A stretch of 32,182 nt of DNA from Burkholderiaceae bacterium. Its GTDB lineage: Bacteria > Pseudomonadota > Gammaproteobacteria > Burkholderiales > Burkholderiaceae. The notes below the pieces were generated by a model. It saw nothing but the letters and a program-made list of their open reading frames with translations. It searched no databases and was not told the DNA's origin. A program made the position numbers and the translations under genes. Of the stretch, positions 1-8,885 are shown piece after piece. Each line of letters opens with the position of its first letter. The stretch's first letter is position 1. The stretch lies in assembly GCA_947447945.1 (NCBI GenBank), contig CANFLR010000021.1, positions 1 to 32,182 on the forward strand, read 5' to 3'.

Positions 1-2
1 CC

Positions 3-1013
3 TTGGCTGCAGGTAATCGGGTTTGGCTCAAACCTTCTGAGCGCAGTTCGCGCACCTCAGGCTTCTTAGCGGGATTAATCCAGGAATATTTTCATCCTAG
101 TGAATTTAGTGTCACCACCGGTGGCCCAGATGTCGCAGAGGTGTTTGCACAGCTTCCCTTTGATCATCTCTTTTTCACAGGCTCCGAGGCAATTGGTAAG
201 AAAGTAATGCGAGCTGCTGCAGACAGCCTCACTCCCATTACCTTGGAGCTTGGTGGTAAATCTCCAGCAATTGTTGATACCTCAGCAAGCCTTAAGAATG
301 CTGCAGCAAGCATTGTGTATGGCAAGCTTCTCAACGGCGGTCAAACCTGCGTTGCGCCAGACTATGTGCTGATTGATCAAGATCGTCAGGATGCATTTAT
401 TGCAGAATTGCAAACAGCAGCCCAAGCGCAATTTTCTAATCCAGAAGAGTTCACTGGTCCAATTGATGATGCTCAACTAGCACGCTGGCAGCATTTAGTC
501 AGCGATGCACGCCAAGCGGGCGCTCAAGTCATTCCACTTCTGAAAACGGACCCAACTGCTTCCAGAAAGTTTGATCCCGTTGTGCTTACGAATCTCCCCA
601 GTAACGCACTCGTCTTGCAGGAAGAAATCTTTGGACCGATCTTGCCTATCATCACCACAGAAGATACCACCGCTGCAATAGCCTATGTCAATCATGGACC
701 TAGACCGCTCGCCCTATATTGGTTTGGAAAAAACAAACAAAATATGAATCGTATTGTGAATGAAACTCGCTCGGGTGGCATCACGCTCAATGACATCTTG
801 TTGCACCTTACGATTGAAGGTTTGCCCTTTGGTGGGATCGGCAACAGCGGTATGGGCGCCTATCATGGCAAAGCAGGCTTTGATACCTTTAGCCATCAAA
901 AATCAGTTCTGGAAGTGCGCGGACTATTTGGGCTCAATATCTTGCGTGGTACCAAACTTGCCAGACCTCCTTACCGTAAAGCGGTAGAACGCTTACTTCG
1001 TCTAATGCGGTAA
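3..1013 (+). CDS. Coniferyl-aldehyde-type NAD(P)-dependent aldehyde dehydrogenase, C-terminal part
   Basis: This is the last 336 residues of an aldehyde dehydrogenase. The reading frame is open at the left edge, so the true start and roughly the first 130-140 residues lie outside the window. Visible ALDH-superfamily signatures are FTGS (fragment residues 58-61, NAD-binding region), LELGGKSP with the general-base Glu at 82, and NGGQTCVAPDY with the nucleophilic Cys at 116. The short C-terminus and the stretch GGIGNSGMGAYHGKAGFDTFSH match the coniferyl aldehyde dehydrogenase (CalB-like) subgroup, which oxidises aromatic or medium-chain aldehydes to acids. Substrate cannot be fixed from sequence. 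The gene is followed by a 275-nt gap before the helicase start. Family assignment is firm, subgroup less so. Confidence 0.85.
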   Translation: MAAGNRVWLKPSERSSRTSGFLAGLIQEYFHPSEFSVTTGGPDVAEVFAQLPFDHLFFTGSEAIGKKVMRAAADSLTPITLELGGKSPAIVDTSASLKNAAASIVYGKLLNGGQTCVAPDYVLIDQDRQDAFIAELQTAAQAQFSNPEEFTGPIDDAQLARWQHLVSDARQAGAQVIPLLKTDPTASRKFDPVVLTNLPSNALVLQEEIFGPILPIITTEDTTAAIAYVNHGPRPLALYWFGKNKQNMNRIVNETRSGGITLNDILLHLTIEGLPFGGIGNSGMGAYHGKAGFDTFSHQKSVLEVRGLFGLNILRGTKLARPPYRKAVERLLRLMR

Positions 1014-1070
1014 ATACCGAATAGCAGCAAGCCACTTTATGCCCACAAGCGAATTAATTCGGGATAACCC

Positions 1071-1099
1071 TTGTAATTACAGGCTCTACCTGACATAAT
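1071..1099 (+). promoter_or_regulatory. Candidate sigma-70 promoter for the helicase-ubiC operon
   Basis: TTGTAA (1071-1076), a 17-nt spacer and CATAAT (1094-1099) form a reasonable housekeeping promoter. Transcription would start near 1106, giving a leader of about 180 nt before the helicase start codon. It is found by eye only, and it is the only good promoter I see between 1014 and 1288. Confidence 0.4.
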
Positions 1100-1203
1100 A
1101 GGAGGCTTTTTTAAGCAATTTGATTCATCGCCCCCCAGCTATATTTCAGCGTACCGTTTAGTCGTCATAAACACCGAAGTTCAAAAACGCGCTGCCGCCT
1201 GTC

Positions 1204-1280
1204 TGATGGTCGATGCCTTTGACCATCACACCCAACAAAACAATGGGTGTACACACGGAGACATCCCTTAGAGGGGATGT
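1204..1280 (+). promoter_or_regulatory. Structured 5' leader of the helicase mRNA: two hairpins, one over the ribosome binding site
   Basis: Two inverted repeats lie just upstream of the helicase start. The first is TGATGGTC (1204-1211) with GACCATCA (1221-1228), an 8-bp stem. The second is ACATCCC (1261-1267) with GGGATGT (1274-1280), a 7-bp stem with a 6-nt loop. The second stem buries the only Shine-Dalgarno-like run, GAGGGG at 1271-1276. Structured leaders are known for cold-induced DEAD-box helicase genes in other bacteria. Regulation here is inference. Confidence 0.4.
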
Positions 1281-1288
1281 GTAATAGC

Positions 1289-2902
1289 ATGACTTTTTCT
1301 AAAGAAACACAACACGAGTCCCCGGACTCAAAACACGCTGGAACGCAGTTTCAGTCTTTCGCTTTGGCGTCACAACTTTTACAAAACGTTGCTGAATTGG
1401 GTTATACCCAGGCAACCCCAGTGCAAGCTCAAGTTATTCCTGCTGCTCTGGCTGGTGGAGACCTATTGGTCAGCAGCCAAACGGGAAGCGGTAAAACTGC
1501 AGCCTTTTTATTGCCACTGATTCATCAATTGATTGCAGCCAACCCCAGTAACTCACCTGTACCAGGTCGCGCACAACCTAAAGTACTAGTACTCTGCCCT
1601 ACTCGTGAATTAGCCCAACAGGTTGCCGCAGATGCAGTGAACTTAGTTCGTGGCCTCAAAGGGATTCGGATTGCTACCGTAATGGGTGGCATGCCTTACG
1701 GCAAACAAATCCAAGCACTTAAGGGTGCACTATTGGTGGTTGCTACTCCAGGACGCTTACTCGACTTGTGCGATAGCAAAGCGATTCGCTTAGATGATGT
1801 CAAACAACTCGTTATCGACGAAGCTGATCGTATGCTCGACATGGGCTTTGCCGATGATCTTGAAGCGATCGATAAGCGTTGTGCCGGTCGCAACCAAACC
1901 TTGATGTTCTCTGCTACTTTTGCGCCAAAAATTATGGCCTTGGCAAATGAATTAACAACGGATGCCACCCGCATTGAACTTGCTCACGCAGGCGAAAAGC
2001 ATGCCAACATCGAGCAGAAATTACATTGGGCCGACAGCATGTCACACAAACATAAATTGCTTGAGCATATTTTGGCTGATGCCACTTTAGATCAAGCGGT
2101 AGTGTTTGCTAGCACTCAAATTGAGAGCGAAAAAATTGCAGATGCCTTACGTGCCAATGGCTATGAAGCTACTGCACTACATGGTGCAATGCCTCAAGCC
2201 GTGCGGATGCGTCGCCTTGAATCATTACGCAAAGGTCACACCAAGATTTTAGTTGCAACTGATGTGGCTGCACGTGGTATCGACGTACCCCGTATTAGTC
2301 ACGTGATTAACTTTGGCTTACCGATGAAACCAGAAGACTATACCCACCGTATTGGTAGGACAGGTCGAGCTGGTCGCAATGGTATTGCAATTACCTTGGT
2401 AGAGCATCGTGACCGCGCCAAGATTCGTAACATTGAACGCTTTACACAGCAAGACATCGTTGCTTCAGTGATTGCCGGACTTGAGCCACAAGCAAAGCCT
2501 AGCTTTGGTGGTGGGGGCGGTCGTCCGGGTGGTCGCTCTGGTGGTGGTGGCAATCGCTCTGGTGGTGGCGGTGGTCGTTATGGCTCCGGCGCCCGCTCTG
2601 AGACTCGCTCTGGTGGTGGCGGTGGTGGCAATCGTTCTGGCAATCATTTTGAATCCCGTTCATCGGATTCGCGCCCAGCTCGCCCTGCTGACTCACGTCC
2701 TTCAGGTGACTCACGTCCCGGCAATCGCTTTGGTGACTCACGCCCTTCAGGTGACTCACGTCCTGCGCGCTCTGCTGACTCACGTCCTGCACGCTCAGCG
2801 GATTCGCGTCCTGCCCGCTCTGGGGATTCTCGTCCATCGGCTGGTCCCCGTTTTGCCAAACCCAAATCGGGTGGTCAACGTAGAAACTTCAGCGGCAGCT
2901 AA
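1289..2902 (+). CDS. rhlE: DEAD-box ATP-dependent RNA helicase, RhlE-like, with RGG/DSRP tail
   Basis: A 537-residue RNA helicase. Motifs in order: Q-motif TPVQ (43-46), Walker A SQTGSGKT (63-70), PTREL (104-108), TPGR (153-156), DEAD (177-180), SAT (208-210) and HRIGRTGR (353-360), covering both RecA-like domains. From about residue 405 the protein is a low-complexity tail: a Gly/Arg-rich (RGG-like) part, then eight DSRP repeats from residue 460. Such tails in RhlE-type helicases bind RNA non-specifically. It probably remodels RNA in ribosome assembly or mRNA decay, for example at low temperature. The start chosen is ATG 1289. A GTG at 1247 and an ATG at 1277 are in frame, but they lie before or inside the leader hairpin. 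ubiC begins 2 nt after the stop. Confidence 0.9.
   Translation: MTFSKETQHESPDSKHAGTQFQSFALASQLLQNVAELGYTQATPVQAQVIPAALAGGDLLVSSQTGSGKTAAFLLPLIHQLIAANPSNSPVPGRAQPKVLVLCPTRELAQQVAADAVNLVRGLKGIRIATVMGGMPYGKQIQALKGALLVVATPGRLLDLCDSKAIRLDDVKQLVIDEADRMLDMGFADDLEAIDKRCAGRNQTLMFSATFAPKIMALANELTTDATRIELAHAGEKHANIEQKLHWADSMSHKHKLLEHILADATLDQAVVFASTQIESEKIADALRANGYEATALHGAMPQAVRMRRLESLRKGHTKILVATDVAARGIDVPRISHVINFGLPMKPEDYTHRIGRTGRAGRNGIAITLVEHRDRAKIRNIERFTQQDIVASVIAGLEPQAKPSFGGGGGRPGGRSGGGGNRSGGGGGRYGSGARSETRSGGGGGGNRSGNHFESRSSDSRPARPADSRPSGDSRPGNRFGDSRPSGDSRPARSADSRPARSADSRPARSGDSRPSAGPRFAKPKSGGQRRNFSGS
2600..2850 (+). repeat. In-gene tandem repeats encoding Gly/Arg-rich and DSRP units
   Basis: The 3' part of the helicase gene is internally repetitive at DNA level. 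Units like GACTCACGTCC recur between about 2690 and 2830 and encode eight D-S-R-P motifs separated by 2-5 residues (ARPA, SG, GNRFG, SG, ARSA, ARSA, ARSG). Such repeats tend to expand and contract by slippage, so tail length probably varies among strains. The repeats also create long spurious open frames on both strands here. Confidence 0.7.
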
Positions 2903-2904
2903 AC

Positions 2905-3489
2905 ATGACTCACCGTTCTCGTCTCAGTTCTCTTTGGAATCGAGTCGATTCCGGTGAGATTCATCAGGCGCCACGTCAGTGGCAGTCCTGGCTAAGTGAT
3001 ACGGGATCATTAACCCAAAAAATTGAGCAGGCAATTGGTCAGCAACTGGAAGTACGGGTTCTGCGTGATTGCCGTCAAAACTTAAATAGCGATGAGAGTC
3101 GCTATTTTCAATTACAAACCCAGCGTTGTCGCATTCGAGAAGTATTGCTTTGTGCGAATGGCACCCCCTTAGTCATGGCGCGTAGCGTACTCCCCACACT
3201 AAGCTCGGCCGGCAGCAATCAAGCGGTCTTACGCTTAGGAAGTAAGCCCTTAGGTGCAGTATTGTTTTCTAAAAATAGAAAGCGTTCGAAGAAAAAAGCT
3301 TTACGAGAAATCACCCGTCTGAATAAACGCAGCTCGCTTTGGCAGCAATGTCAAAAAAGACACGCTCAACTATCTTCGCCACTCTGGGCGCGCCGCACAC
3401 TTTACCAACTTAAAGGACGTCCGCTACTGGTATGTGAAATCTTCTTGCCGGCTTTACTGCAATTTTCAGCAATGGCTTCACTGCGATGA
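2905..3489 (+). CDS. ubiC: Chorismate pyruvate-lyase (ubiquinone biosynthesis)
   Basis: A 194-residue protein of the UbiC family, which converts chorismate to 4-hydroxybenzoate and pyruvate, the first committed step of ubiquinone synthesis in the cytosol. Family hallmarks are visible: R78 in CRIREVLL, the segment PLWARRTLYQ (159-168), and the C-terminal PLLVCEIFLP with E178, matching the active-site Arg and Glu of E. coli UbiC. A lysine/arginine-rich stretch at about 124-142 is unusually basic. The start lies 2 nt after the helicase stop with no clear Shine-Dalgarno, so translation is probably coupled. The 3' end overlaps convergent hemD by 12 nt. Confidence 0.88.
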   Translation: MTHRSRLSSLWNRVDSGEIHQAPRQWQSWLSDTGSLTQKIEQAIGQQLEVRVLRDCRQNLNSDESRYFQLQTQRCRIREVLLCANGTPLVMARSVLPTLSSAGSNQAVLRLGSKPLGAVLFSKNRKRSKKKALREITRLNKRSSLWQQCQKRHAQLSSPLWARRTLYQLKGRPLLVCEIFLPALLQFSAMASLR

Positions 3490-4326
3490 ATTCAGGCTTA
3501 GCCAAACCTGGCTAGCTTGAATGAGGGCCTCATCTCCAGGCTCACAAATAAAGACTTTTCCAAAACCTACTGCTTTAGCTGCCTCACCAATGTTTTGATG
3601 TGGGCAAATAGCACTTGCATACAGCAGTGTTTCCGTAAATTGCTCTTGCATTAATTTACCTAGATGACGAACGGCCTCTGAAGAAGTCAGCAACCAAAGA
3701 GATTGGGATAAATCAATCTGCTCAATCGCTTTCCAAGCAGGGTTATCGCCATTCAAAGGTACTCTGGTATAGACCGATATCGCTTCAACATTTGCCCCCG
3801 CAGATCGCAAAGTATCAGCCAACCAATCGCGCCCGCCCTCCCCTTTAAAGATGAGCGCCTTACGCTTAGACCAATCCCAATTGAGTGATTGCAATGTTTG
3901 CCATAAACCTTCTGAATCCCAATCTTCATTTTTTTTAGGAATTAATACCGGCGTAGGATTTACTTCAAGCCCAATGCCATGATGTTGCAAAGCCAATTTA
4001 CTACTGCCACCCATGACACCAATAGGAATAATCTGTTTGGCAATGTCTTGCCATGATTTACCCAATAAGCGCATCGTGCATTCAATTGCATTAGGGCTAA
4101 CAAAGATGGTGAGATCGGCATCTTGGAGCGCTTTATCAATACTTCGGGCTAAAGGATCTACCTGGGCACCATCAGACTCAGCGCCTTTAGGGACAATTGT
4201 TAATAAGGGTAAAGACAAAATCTGCGGTAAATCTGCTTGCCCTTGCTTTAAGCTGGCCGTCAACTGTTCGATCAACTGGCGCGCTTGACCAGTTGGTCTG
4301 GTGACAACGATGGTCTGAGCGTTCAA
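3478..4326 (-). CDS. hemD: Uroporphyrinogen-III synthase
   Basis: A HemD-family protein of 282 residues that cyclises hydroxymethylbilane to uroporphyrinogen III in haem, sirohaem and cobalamin synthesis. The family is poorly conserved. Recognition rests on the N-terminal TIVVTRPTGQA, the segment LTIFVSPNAIE, the motif LLTSSEAVRHL and the position directly after hemC. I chose a TTG start at 4326. It is preceded by TAAGG with an 8-nt spacer, and the TAA of that Shine-Dalgarno is the hemC stop. An ATG at 4383 would overlap hemC by 47 nt and add a residue stretch with no family resemblance. hemX and hemY, often found downstream, are absent because ubiC converges here. Confidence 0.85.
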   Translation of the reverse strand: MNAQTIVVTRPTGQARQLIEQLTASLKQGQADLPQILSLPLLTIVPKGAESDGAQVDPLARSIDKALQDADLTIFVSPNAIECTMRLLGKSWQDIAKQIIPIGVMGGSSKLALQHHGIGLEVNPTPVLIPKKNEDWDSEGLWQTLQSLNWDWSKRKALIFKGEGGRDWLADTLRSAGANVEAISVYTRVPLNGDNPAWKAIEQIDLSQSLWLLTSSEAVRHLGKLMQEQFTETLLYASAICPHQNIGEAAKAVGFGKVFICEPGDEALIQASQVWLSLNSSQ

Positions 4327-4336
4327 GGAGTTGGCC

Positions 4337-5308
4337 TTACTGAGGCAATCCGTTTGGTAACAAAGCAGCTGCGCCCTGAGCAATCAGATCTTGGGCTACT
4401 GCCAAACCCAGTGCTTCCGCTTCAGCAACATTTTTTACAGTGCCATTGGCGCCGGCTAAACACATTTCCTTGCCATCTACGCTCGCCACAAAAGAACGAA
4501 TCTGCATCTGGTTTTGCTCCCAAACTGCATGGGCTGCTAGAGGAACCTCGCAAGAGCCACCGAGTTGCCGCGACACCATACGCTCAGCAGAGATCGCCAG
4601 CAAAGTGGGTAAATCGCTTAAAGGCGCCAACCACCGGGCGATATTGGGATGTTTTGTGAGTGTTTCAATACCCAAGGCGCCCTGACCCGCCGCGGGAGTG
4701 TAGGGATCAAAAGGAAGAAGTGCCTTAATCCGACTCTCCAAACCCAAACGCTTCAGACCGGCGGCGGCCAAAATAATCGCCTGATATTCACCGCGATCCA
4801 GTTTGCTCATACGGGTATCCAAATTACCCCGCAAAGCATGAACCTGTAAATGGGGAAAGCGCGCATGTAAGACTGCCTCGCGTCGCAGGCTCGATGTGCC
4901 CACTACCGCACCCTTAGGGAGATCCTCTAAGCTGGCATAGTCATTCGAAACAAAGGCATCGCGGGCATCCTCACGAGCCATCACACAGGCAAGATCAAAA
5001 CCCTCTGGCATCACCATCGGCACATCTTTGAGGGAATGGACCGCCAAATCCGCACGGCCATCTTCGAGAGCGGCTTCAAGCTCTTTGACAAATAAGCCCT
5101 TGCCGCCGACTTTAGACAGGGCCCGATCCAGAATTTGGTCGCCTCGGGTAGTCATCCCTAAAATCTGCACATCACACGCTGGATATAGCCTTTTTAGGCA
5201 ATCGCGCACGTGTTCGGCTTGCCACATGGCCAGTCGGCTCTCGCGGGAAGCAATCACTAGACGGCTAGGGAGAGTGGAATTATCAGAAGAATTGGGGATT
5301 TGGGACAT
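4337..5308 (-). CDS. hemC: Porphobilinogen deaminase (hydroxymethylbilane synthase)
   Basis: A 323-residue enzyme that polymerises four porphobilinogens to hydroxymethylbilane. Conserved parts: [17 protein letters not shown] (18-34), [10 protein letters not shown] (72-81), AVHSLKDVP (89-97), GTSSLRR (137-143), and [10 protein letters not shown], where C253 carries the dipyrromethane cofactor. Full length for the family. The frame is open to an ATG at 5410, but that extension lies inside divergent argH, so ATG 5308 is chosen. It has no evident Shine-Dalgarno. First gene of a hemC-hemD operon. Confidence 0.95.
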   Translation of the reverse strand: MSQIPNSSDNSTLPSRLVIASRESRLAMWQAEHVRDCLKRLYPACDVQILGMTTRGDQILDRALSKVGGKGLFVKELEAALEDGRADLAVHSLKDVPMVMPEGFDLACVMAREDARDAFVSNDYASLEDLPKGAVVGTSSLRREAVLHARFPHLQVHALRGNLDTRMSKLDRGEYQAIILAAAGLKRLGLESRIKALLPFDPYTPAAGQGALGIETLTKHPNIARWLAPLSDLPTLLAISAERMVSRQLGGSCEVPLAAHAVWEQNQMQIRSFVASVDGKEMCLAGANGTVKNVAEAEALGLAVAQDLIAQGAAALLPNGLPQ

Positions 5309-5351
5309 AACATTTAAAATAATCAAAGACCTACACCAATATACTGCGTTT
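5309..5351. promoter_or_regulatory. 43-bp divergent promoter region between hemC and argH
   Basis: Only 43 bp separate the two start codons, so the divergent promoters must overlap each other or the coding sequences. On the plus strand TATACT (5340-5345) is a fair -10 that ends 6 nt before the argH ATG, implying a nearly leaderless message, but I see no good -35. On the minus strand TTGGTG followed after 17 nt by TAAATG is a weak candidate for hemC. Confidence 0.3.
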
Positions 5352-6770
5352 ATGAGCACATCAAAAAATTCCTTAGCCAACAAAGCCCAAGCTTGGTCGG
5401 CCCGCTTCAATGAACCCGTCGATGAGTTGGTGCAGCGCTATACCGCCTCGATTGGATTTGATCAGCGCTTTGCCTTGGTCGATATTGCGGGCTCTCTGGC
5501 GCATGCCCAAATGTTGGCTGCCCAAAAGATCATTAGTGCCCAGGATTTGGCAGATATTCAAAAAGGAATGGCTCAAATTCAGGGCGAGATCGAAGCCGGC
5601 CAATTTGAATGGCAACTCGCCTTGGAAGATGTGCATCTGAATATCGAAGCGCGCTTAACCGCCTTAGTGGGTGATGCAGGCAAACGCCTACACACCGGTC
5701 GCTCACGCAACGATCAAGTAGCAACTGACTTACGTCTCTGGTTAAGAGGAAGTGTTGATGAGATTGCTGTCACCCTCAAAACCTTGCGTATCGCCCTTTT
5801 GGATTTAGCTGAGAAACATGCTGGCACCATCATGCCCGGCCATACCCATTTACAAGTCGCTCAACCCATCACTTTTGGCCATCACCTCATGGCCTATTAC
5901 GAAATGTTTAGTCGTGATGCGAGTCGCTTAATCGATTTGCGCACCCGCTTTAATCGTCTGCCTTTGGGTGCCGCTGCTTTGGCCGGTACAAGCTATCCCA
6001 TTGATCGCGAGCAAGTTGCCAAGATTTTAGGTTTTGATGGCATTTGCAATAATTCTTTAGACGCTGTTTCGGATCGTGACTTTGCGATTGAGTTCTGTGC
6101 TTTTGCATCGATTCTGATGATGCATATCTCACGACTATCTGAAGAGCTTGTATTGTGGCTTAGCCCACGCTTTGGCTTTATCGACTTGCCCGATCGCTTC
6201 TGTACTGGTAGCTCGATCATGCCGCAGAAAAAGAATCCTGATGTCCCAGAATTAGCGCGGGGTAAAACGGGTCGGGTCTATGGCGATCTCATGTCGCTCT
6301 TGACACTCATGAAGAGTCAGCCATTGGCTTACAACAAAGATAATCAGGAAGATAAAGAGCCTTTGTTTGATGCCGTCGATACCGTACAAGACACCTTGCG
6401 TATTTTTGCGGACATGATTCCCCACATTGAAGTCAAGGCGGATGTCATGAAAGCGGCGGCTGAAGAAGGCTTTGCTACCGCCACCGACTTAGCCGACTAC
6501 TTGGTAAAAAAAGGTTTGGCCTTCCGTGATGCTCACGAAGCAGTAGCGCATGCAGTCAAAGCCTGTGTCGGCAGAAATTGTATGTTGACTGATTTGAGTC
6601 TAGCGGAATTGCGTTTTGCTTGTGGCTTGGATAATCGCCCAGAAATGCTGGGCGATGATGTCTTTGCCTTATTGACGGTTGATGGTTCTGTGCAATCGCG
6701 CCAACATGTTGGTGGCACTGCGCCTGCCCAAGTCCTCGCTGCGATTAAACGGGGTCGCACAGACCTCTAA
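5352..6770 (+). CDS. argH: Argininosuccinate lyase
   Basis: A 472-residue member of the fumarase/aspartase superfamily that splits argininosuccinate to arginine and fumarate, the last step of arginine synthesis. Visible signatures: the [17 protein letters not shown] segment, the [11 protein letters not shown] region with the catalytic His, and the mobile loop [12 protein letters not shown] at 286-297 with the catalytic Ser. The frame extends upstream to 5028, but that part is antisense to hemC. ATG 5352 gives the usual family N-terminus. The TRAP permease gene dctQ begins 5 nt after the stop, so argH is probably cotranscribed with it. Confidence 0.96.
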   Translation: MSTSKNSLANKAQAWSARFNEPVDELVQRYTASIGFDQRFALVDIAGSLAHAQMLAAQKIISAQDLADIQKGMAQIQGEIEAGQFEWQLALEDVHLNIEARLTALVGDAGKRLHTGRSRNDQVATDLRLWLRGSVDEIAVTLKTLRIALLDLAEKHAGTIMPGHTHLQVAQPITFGHHLMAYYEMFSRDASRLIDLRTRFNRLPLGAAALAGTSYPIDREQVAKILGFDGICNNSLDAVSDRDFAIEFCAFASILMMHISRLSEELVLWLSPRFGFIDLPDRFCTGSSIMPQKKNPDVPELARGKTGRVYGDLMSLLTLMKSQPLAYNKDNQEDKEPLFDAVDTVQDTLRIFADMIPHIEVKADVMKAAAEEGFATATDLADYLVKKGLAFRDAHEAVAHAVKACVGRNCMLTDLSLAELRFACGLDNRPEMLGDDVFALLTVDGSVQSRQHVGGTAPAQVLAAIKRGRTDL

Positions 6771-6775
6771 ATTGC

Positions 6776-7327
6776 ATGGCCTTCTGGGTAAAACTCTCAA
6801 CGGGGATTGATCGCATCAATCAATGGTTTGGCTCTTTGGCTGCAATTCTGATTCTGCTGTCGTGTGTCGTATCCGCAGCCAATGCCTTGCTGAGGTATAG
6901 CCTAGATATCAGTAATAACTGGCCCCTCGAATTACAGTGGTACCTCTTTGCAGCAGCCGTTATGCTCGGCGCCTCTTATACCCTCAAACGTAATGAGCAT
7001 GTTCGAGTGGATTTGATTTATGGGCAACTCTCCGAACGCGGGCGCATCTGGGTGGACTTACTCGGGCTGATTTTTTTCTTAATGCCAGCCTGCCTTTTGT
7101 TTGCCTGGTTATCTTGGAAAACCCTCTTCTACCCCTCTTGGCTAATTACCGAACAATCTCAGAATTCTGGTGGCTTGGCACGCTATCCCATTAAGTTCAT
7201 TGTGCCCTTTGGCTTTTGGATGCTGAGCTTGCAAGGTTTATCTGAAATGATTAAACGAATCGGCATGCTCAAGGGGAAATATCTGTTGCCTGCCGACGAT
7301 CTCACTTACGAAAAGCCCTGGCAATGA
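6776..7327 (+). CDS. dctQ: TRAP transporter small permease (DctQ family)
   Basis: A 183-residue inner-membrane protein with four hydrophobic segments (about residues 15-40, 55-72, 95-118 and 140-160). The central ELQWYLFAAAVMLGASYTLKRNEHVRVDL is the typical DctQ core. The small subunit stabilises the large DctM transporter in tripartite ATP-independent periplasmic systems. Its stop overlaps the dctM start in an ATGA. No periplasmic substrate-binding protein gene is adjacent, so the substrate is unknown. The sequence resembles the subgroup annotated for mannitol or chloroaromatic compounds and other carboxylates. Confidence 0.9.
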   Translation: MAFWVKLSTGIDRINQWFGSLAAILILLSCVVSAANALLRYSLDISNNWPLELQWYLFAAAVMLGASYTLKRNEHVRVDLIYGQLSERGRIWVDLLGLIFFLMPACLLFAWLSWKTLFYPSWLITEQSQNSGGLARYPIKFIVPFGFWMLSLQGLSEMIKRIGMLKGKYLLPADDLTYEKPWQ

Positions 7328-8868
7328 TTTCAGTAGAGTGGATGCCGCCACTGATGTTTGGTGGTCTCATCGTCTTCATGTTGATTGGCTTTCCGGTAGC
7401 ATTCTCTTTGATGGCGGCTGGCTTATTTTTTGCTGCGCTTGCCATGAGTCAGAACTTTTTTGATTTGGTGTTCTTGCAAGCCATTCCCCAAAGAATTTTT
7501 GGCAGCGTGCTCGCAAATGAACTCCTCCTAGCCATTCCTTTCTTTACTTTTATGGGCGCCATCTTAGAGCGCTGTGGCCTCGCAGAAGAAATGCTGGACT
7601 CCATGGGGCAACTGTTTGGGCGCATTCGGGGTGGACTAGGTTATTCAGTCATTATTGTTGGTTTTATCTTGGGCGCTATTACTGGCACCGTAGCCGCTCA
7701 GGTCATTGCTATGGCCATGATTTCTCTACCCGTAATGATGCGTTACGGCTACAACATGCGCTACGCTACGGGTGTTTTGGCCGCCTCAGGCACCATTACC
7801 CAACTTGTTCCTCCCTCTTTGGTATTAATTGTTCTGGCAGATCAACTCAAAACCCAAACGGGTAGCGCAGATGTAGGCAGTATGTATCTTGGCGCTTGGG
7901 GCCCATCGCTACTGCAAATTGCCCTCTTCGCCCTCTACACTTTCTTTTTATCGCGTATTCGTCCAGATTGGTTGCCAGCGGTTCCGGAGAGCGCACTCAC
8001 TCTTAAAGGCTGGGCACTCTGGAAAAAATGCTGCATGGGCATTATTCCTTCAGCGGTCCTGATTTTCTTGGTTCTCGGTACCATCATGACCGGCATTGCT
8101 ACCCCTACTGAGTCTGGTGCGATGGGTGCCATGGGCGCTTTGTTCTTGGCCTGGATTCGGAGGGCAAGCATTCAAAATCTCAGGGGTTTAATTAAAGAGG
8201 CGTACCAAAACACCATGCGCATTACTGCAATGGTGGTCTTTATATTGATTGGTTCAACCTGTTTCTCAGTCGTCTTCCAAGGGGTGGATGGTGGCACCTG
8301 GGTTGAGCAGCTCTTCTCAAATTTACCGGGTGGCTGGGTAGGATTTTTAGTAGTCGTTAATCTCTTTATTTTCTTTTTAGCGTTCTTCTTAGACTTCTTT
8401 GAAATCGCCTTCATTGTGGTGCCCATGCTTGCGCCCGTTGCAGTCAAGCTCCTCGCGCCTGTCTTGCTAGTTTCGATGAACGGCAATCCACAGGCGGCTG
8501 CCAGCGCCGCACTTGTCTGGTTTGGGGTCATGCTCTGCGTCAATATGCAAACTTCATTTATGCACCCCCCTTTTGGCTTTGCCCTGTTCTACCTCAGGGG
8601 GGTAGCACCGAAAGAAGTGAAGAGTAGCGATATCTATTGGGGAGCGCTACCTTGGGTTGGATTACAACTGATCATGGTGTTGCTGGTGATGACTTTTCCG
8701 GCACTGGTGACTACATTTTTAGATAAACCAGCTGTCGTAGCACAAAGCCAAGATTTTAATTTCACAAACGCCGATGAGAATAAGTTAGAGGCGCCATCAG
8801 GAGCAGACAAGAACGCAAAAGATGAAGATGCGCCCGTGATCTTTCAGTTAGATAAACCCAGTAAGTAA
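7324..8868 (+). CDS. dctM: TRAP transporter large permease (DctM family)
   Basis: A 514-residue membrane protein with about a dozen hydrophobic segments, the ion-coupled transport subunit of a TRAP system. Family-typical stretches include the N-terminal FMLIGFPVAFSLM, the PFFTFMGAILERCGLAEEML region, the repeat-related segment GIATPTESGAMGAMGAL and TSFMHPPFGFALFYLRG. It is longer than the usual 425-residue DctM. The last 50 residues or so form a charged, non-membrane tail rich in Asp, Glu and Lys. It overlaps dctQ by 4 nt. With no DctP/binding-protein partner in the window, that subunit must be encoded elsewhere or shared. Confidence 0.92.
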   Translation: MISVEWMPPLMFGGLIVFMLIGFPVAFSLMAAGLFFAALAMSQNFFDLVFLQAIPQRIFGSVLANELLLAIPFFTFMGAILERCGLAEEMLDSMGQLFGRIRGGLGYSVIIVGFILGAITGTVAAQVIAMAMISLPVMMRYGYNMRYATGVLAASGTITQLVPPSLVLIVLADQLKTQTGSADVGSMYLGAWGPSLLQIALFALYTFFLSRIRPDWLPAVPESALTLKGWALWKKCCMGIIPSAVLIFLVLGTIMTGIATPTESGAMGAMGALFLAWIRRASIQNLRGLIKEAYQNTMRITAMVVFILIGSTCFSVVFQGVDGGTWVEQLFSNLPGGWVGFLVVVNLFIFFLAFFLDFFEIAFIVVPMLAPVAVKLLAPVLLVSMNGNPQAAASAALVWFGVMLCVNMQTSFMHPPFGFALFYLRGVAPKEVKSSDIYWGALPWVGLQLIMVLLVMTFPALVTTFLDKPAVVAQSQDFNFTNADENKLEAPSGADKNAKDEDAPVIFQLDKPSK

Positions 8869-8885
8869 GTTTATCGTCGCTGATA

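Noticed and set aside
1051..1062. Short palindrome GAATTAATTC near the end of the aldehyde dehydrogenase gene as a terminator or operator
   Set aside because: AT-rich with no loop, no U tract and no promoter context; easily due to chance.
2472..2957. Long open frames in other phases over the helicase tail on both strands (for example 2499-2837 and 2644-2865 minus)
   Set aside because: They are by-products of the GC-rich repeats; the peptides are low-complexity and the helicase frame explains the region.
5028..5351. Upstream extension of argH by 108 codons
   Set aside because: It is antisense to hemC, does not resemble argininosuccinate lyase, and ATG 5352 gives the family N-terminus.
5309..5410. 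N-terminal extension of hemC to ATG 5410
   Set aside because: It would overlap argH divergently; the conserved protein starts just after ATG 5308.
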